Shown here: piece after piece, positions 60,829 to 64,000 of the stretch | Position numbering within the stretch: the first letter of the stretch is position 1 | Layout of the letters: the number at the start of each line of letters is the position of its first letter | Assembly (NCBI RefSeq): GCF_900496995.4 | Contig: NC_044012.1 | Coordinates: 24,528,759-24,592,758, forward strand | Origin: Aquila chrysaetos chrysaetos | Lineage: Eukaryota; Chordata; Aves; Accipitriformes; Accipitridae | Direction: 5' to 3' | Length of the DNA: 64,000 bases | The notes under the pieces: model-generated | What the model saw: the letters and a program-made list of their open reading frames with translations, nothing else | Databases searched by the model: none | Told to the model about the DNA's origin: nothing | Position numbers and translations under genes: made by a program

Positions 60829-63800
60829 GTAAGTGGCCCGTTTCGTTCCTGCGCCCGGGCTGCCTGCCTTCCCCGCGACAGCAGCATTTCCTCTCTGCCA
60901 CGAAAATACTAAACTCTGGCACCCGGCGATGCACCGCAAGCAGCTCTGGTCCCCAGCCGTCCCCCCCCAATGTCTGCACCGCTTGAGCCCCCAGCGAGGG
61001 CAAAGCCAGCATCTCTCCCCACTGCTGCTGGCACCGTGCTGGCCATTTCTCGTGCCGCAGCAGCCGGGGTCGTGGCGGTGCCAGCTTCGTCTGAACATTT
61101 CCTGCTTGTTCAGCGAAATGCCTGTGGAAAGGGAGCTTTGGGCAAATTTGCTTGCACCAGTTTGGCTAAAATAAAGCAGAAAAACTCGAGGGGCTGGGGG
61201 GTGCCCTGGGTGCTCATTCCCTGCCCCCCCCCCCCCCCCAAAAAAGGCAGCGAGGGAGAGAAAAACCCTCGTACCACCGACAAATGGAGGCAGGGGAGGG
61301 ACTTGGCTGATGCTGCCAATTTTGGTCTGAGCAGTCACTGACCTTTGCGTGGCGGCGTCCGCAGATGAAAGAGGAAATGCTGTTTCCTTGAATTTTACTT
61401 AAAAGTTCTCTGCCAGATGGGATTTAATTTGCTTTTTCCACAAATCATTATTTTTCCCCTTCTGTGTGTTAAACTTTGGTCTTTCAATCAAAACCCAGCA
61501 TTTCCCTAATAGAGCATTTTTCTTTCAAAATGAGCCTTTTTCATTATTTTTTTTTTTTAATCAATAGCATCTTCCTCATCTGTGTTGTTTTCCTGCCGGT
61601 GGGTGTGTCTTCTCCATCTGGGATTCCCAGTGGGCTTCCACATGTTGAATATGTAGTCCATGATCAAAACTACTTAACCCTGGCAGCGGTGCCTTCCGTA
61701 GCCCCCATCCTCCAGGACAGGGTTTGTATGGTGAACTCCAGCCTCTTTAGCCTTTATAAAGAGTTATTTGACACGTACACAGCTCTTGTTCCTCTGTCCC
61801 TTCAGAGGGAGAATTTTCACACCTTGTACGCGTGGCATGGTGCGGGCAGGAAGGCAGGCAGGAGCATTGATGCTGCGGTTGTGGACAGATGCCAGGCACA
61901 AGGCTTTTACCCCTAAGACCACCCCAATGGAGACTCCTCCTTTCATTTTTTATAGAACTCCTCCAACTCCACTCTTTTTAAGGGTGCAAGGGACAGTAGG
62001 GTGCTTGGGCAGCCATGGGTACTGGTGGTTGGGTGGGAGGTAGGACACCAGGCTCTGAGTCCCAGTTTGCCACCCAACCTGACTTATGTTGCTTTTTTTT
62101 TTTCCCCCTCCTGCTCCTCCCAGCAAAGGCAGTGACATCTCTTCCTCCGGTGGCTTTTTGAGGCTTGGCACCGGTAGAGCTCTTGAGGCTCCTCAGTCCC
62201 AGGATGTCACAGAAGCATCCTGCAGTCCTCGGGCTGTGGCGATGGTTGTTGCCATCACCTCATCCGCCTTGACCATGTCACCCGTCTTGCCATCACCTGG
62301 GGCCAGGTGGTAGCGAGCGCCCATTCCTCTGCCATGTAGCAGGAGACCTTTTCTTCCAGGCTTTGCACACCCAGGTTGTTTATCCACAGCAGATGGTTAT
62401 TGCAGCAGCTGGGGCTCTTTGCAAGCATTTATGCCAAATGTAGAAACCTGCTGCAGGCACCTCACTGAGCTGAATGGTCGAGGCATTTATAAATCATGCC
62501 AGGTATTGGTTATCAGCGCTGATGCTGAAGTCCTCCTGGCAGGCAGCGAAGCTAAAGGGACCGGGTAGCAGCCCTGCTCTGCACTGCTGAGTAGTTTCCA
62601 ACTCTGAGTAGATCAGGTGGGTCTCACTCCTGTGGAGTGAATGACCATGGACAGTAGAAATGGGGGGTTGCCACAACTTTTCTGTATAAAGCTCTGAAAT
62701 GACAAATTGTGGTGGTTTGAGCAGGGGAGAGGTGGGATGTCAGGGTAAAGGTAGGTAGAACAGCAGAAAGCACTTTGGCAACTGAGGCTGGAAAGTGTCC
62801 CAAATTAACCCCCCTGTTTTTTGAGATGCTTAAACCTCACCCAGACAAAACTGCCCAGATGTGATGGTTGTGCGGAGCTGGACCAGCCTTGCCCGTTCAC
62901 CATGTCATGACACCTCCAGCACCACTCTGAAGCTGTTGGCCGAAGCTGGGTCTCCCTCCTCTGCCAGTCCTTTAGCCACAAACACATCTGTATCATTGTC
63001 CCTGCCCAGTCCTGGGAAGTGTTTTAAACCATGTGGGGAGAAAGATGCTCCTGGAGTGTGTCTTAGCAAAACATAAACACAAAGCCCTGCCTAATTTAAG
63101 AGCAGGAATTTTTTTTTTTTTTCAAAGCCCTGCCAGTGAAATGTTTTGCTGTAGTAGACAGTAAATGGTAGAAAGTAAATATTTATGTTGGCTCAGAGCA
63201 ACAGAAGAATCCTTGGGGTGGTCGGATGAGGGAAGAGCATCTCCCGTCCTCTCTCTTTGCTTGGCTTCAGGACCCTGATATTAATGAGGCGGGGCAAAAG
63301 CAGCCCTCCGCAGCCCAGCTTCAGCATGATGGGCTCTTTGGGCAGGCTGGAGACAGCGTTTCCTGCGATGGCTCAGGCCAGGGACGGCCCCGGTTCAGCT
63401 GATGCCGTTTCCAAAGCTGCTTCTCCATAACAGGATGCGAAACTTCCCATGCCGAGTCCCCCGATAACACCAAAGACTGGAGCAGAGCTCAGTGGGATGG
63501 CTTCGGAGTGCAGTGGGATGGGAAGACATTTCCCAGCCACGTGTTTCAGGCTGGAGGAGCTGAGACCTGAAGGTTTTCAACTGAAGCATGAACAGCAGAG
63601 GTGCAGAATGGGTCACGGAGGCGGCAGGGTGCTCCCAGGGTCGGGACAGCTTTGCTCTGCTCACTGTGAAACTGGGAGAAGATGCATCAGGAGATGCTTT
63701 GGGATCCCTGGAGAAGAAGGGGTTTAAAAAATGCCTGTCTTTGCGATATGCCGATTGATATAAGTCTGAATCAGGAGGACTTTGCTTGCAATCTGCTCCT

Positions 63801-64000
63801 GCATGTGGGCACCTCCTTGCCTGGGCACAATCCCAAATTCTCACCAGTGACTCTGTCATTAAATTATTCTGCCGAGACAAGTAATGCACAGAGACCTCAG
63901 AGTGGGTGAGGGGGCACAGAGCTGTTTTGGGGACATTATCAACTAAGTGCCAAATCTGGAAACCTGCATCGACCAGAGAGCACAAGGCCCTTAGAGGAAT
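60829..64000. other. PI4KB intron running off the window
   Basis: The next expected PI4KB exon (human residues beginning VRLAPEREFIKSL) was not found before 64,000. Apart from 16 C at 61,224-61,239 and short T runs, nothing was recognised. Confidence 0.55.

Noticed and set aside
1-64000. CRISPR arrays, bacterial operons or phage genes
   Set aside because: Spliced vertebrate genes fill the window. No regularly spaced repeats or prokaryotic gene layout were seen.

Overview
The window is a gene-dense piece of a vertebrate genome, most likely a bird (or another sauropsid). It carries the conserved order SELENBP1 - RFX5 - PI4KB, all on the plus strand. Introns are mostly short, intergenic gaps are small (about 1 kb between SELENBP1 and RFX5, under 1 kb between RFX5 and PI4KB), and no mammalian-type interspersed repeats were recognised. 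Species and chromosome cannot be fixed from the sequence alone; an avian microchromosome is my guess.

Left half (1-35,660): a local SELENBP1 expansion. Positions 1-10,508 and 16,040-26,531 are nearly the same sequence, offset by about 16.03 kb, and each holds a 12-exon SELENBP1-like gene. Copy 2 (18,770-24,564) splices into an open 471-residue protein. Copy 1 (2,736-8,539) has the same exons, but single-base indels break its exons 4 and 7. Nearly all differences between the two copies, in introns as well as exons, are one-base indels. That looks more like long-read consensus error or a false or recent duplication than like decay. Between them (about 12,040-13,860) lies a truly decayed SELENBP1 fragment. 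The third gene (27,715-35,533, 492 residues) has canonical SELENBP1 sequence and is probably the true methanethiol oxidase. The protein encoded by copies 1 and 2 has diverged strongly: cysteines rise from 14 to 25, and histidines of the HHSGW and HTSHC motifs are replaced.

Middle (35,660-41,710): a degenerate CA/TG/CG-rich tract, then a CpG-rich RFX5 promoter and the RFX5 gene (10 exons, 604 residues). Its sixth intron has the full signature of a U12-type AT-AC intron. About 300 bp upstream of the first splice donor, on the minus strand, is a copy of the MHC class II X1 box next to a Y box. This suggests that the RFX complex may act on the gene for its own subunit.

Right part (41,710-64,000): a CpG-island promoter, probable 5' UTR exons, the large first coding exon of PI4KB (49,104-50,045, 314 codons) and a 45-base microexon (60,784-60,828). 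The rest of PI4KB, including the kinase domain, lies beyond the window. Long introns here show only simple-sequence tracts.
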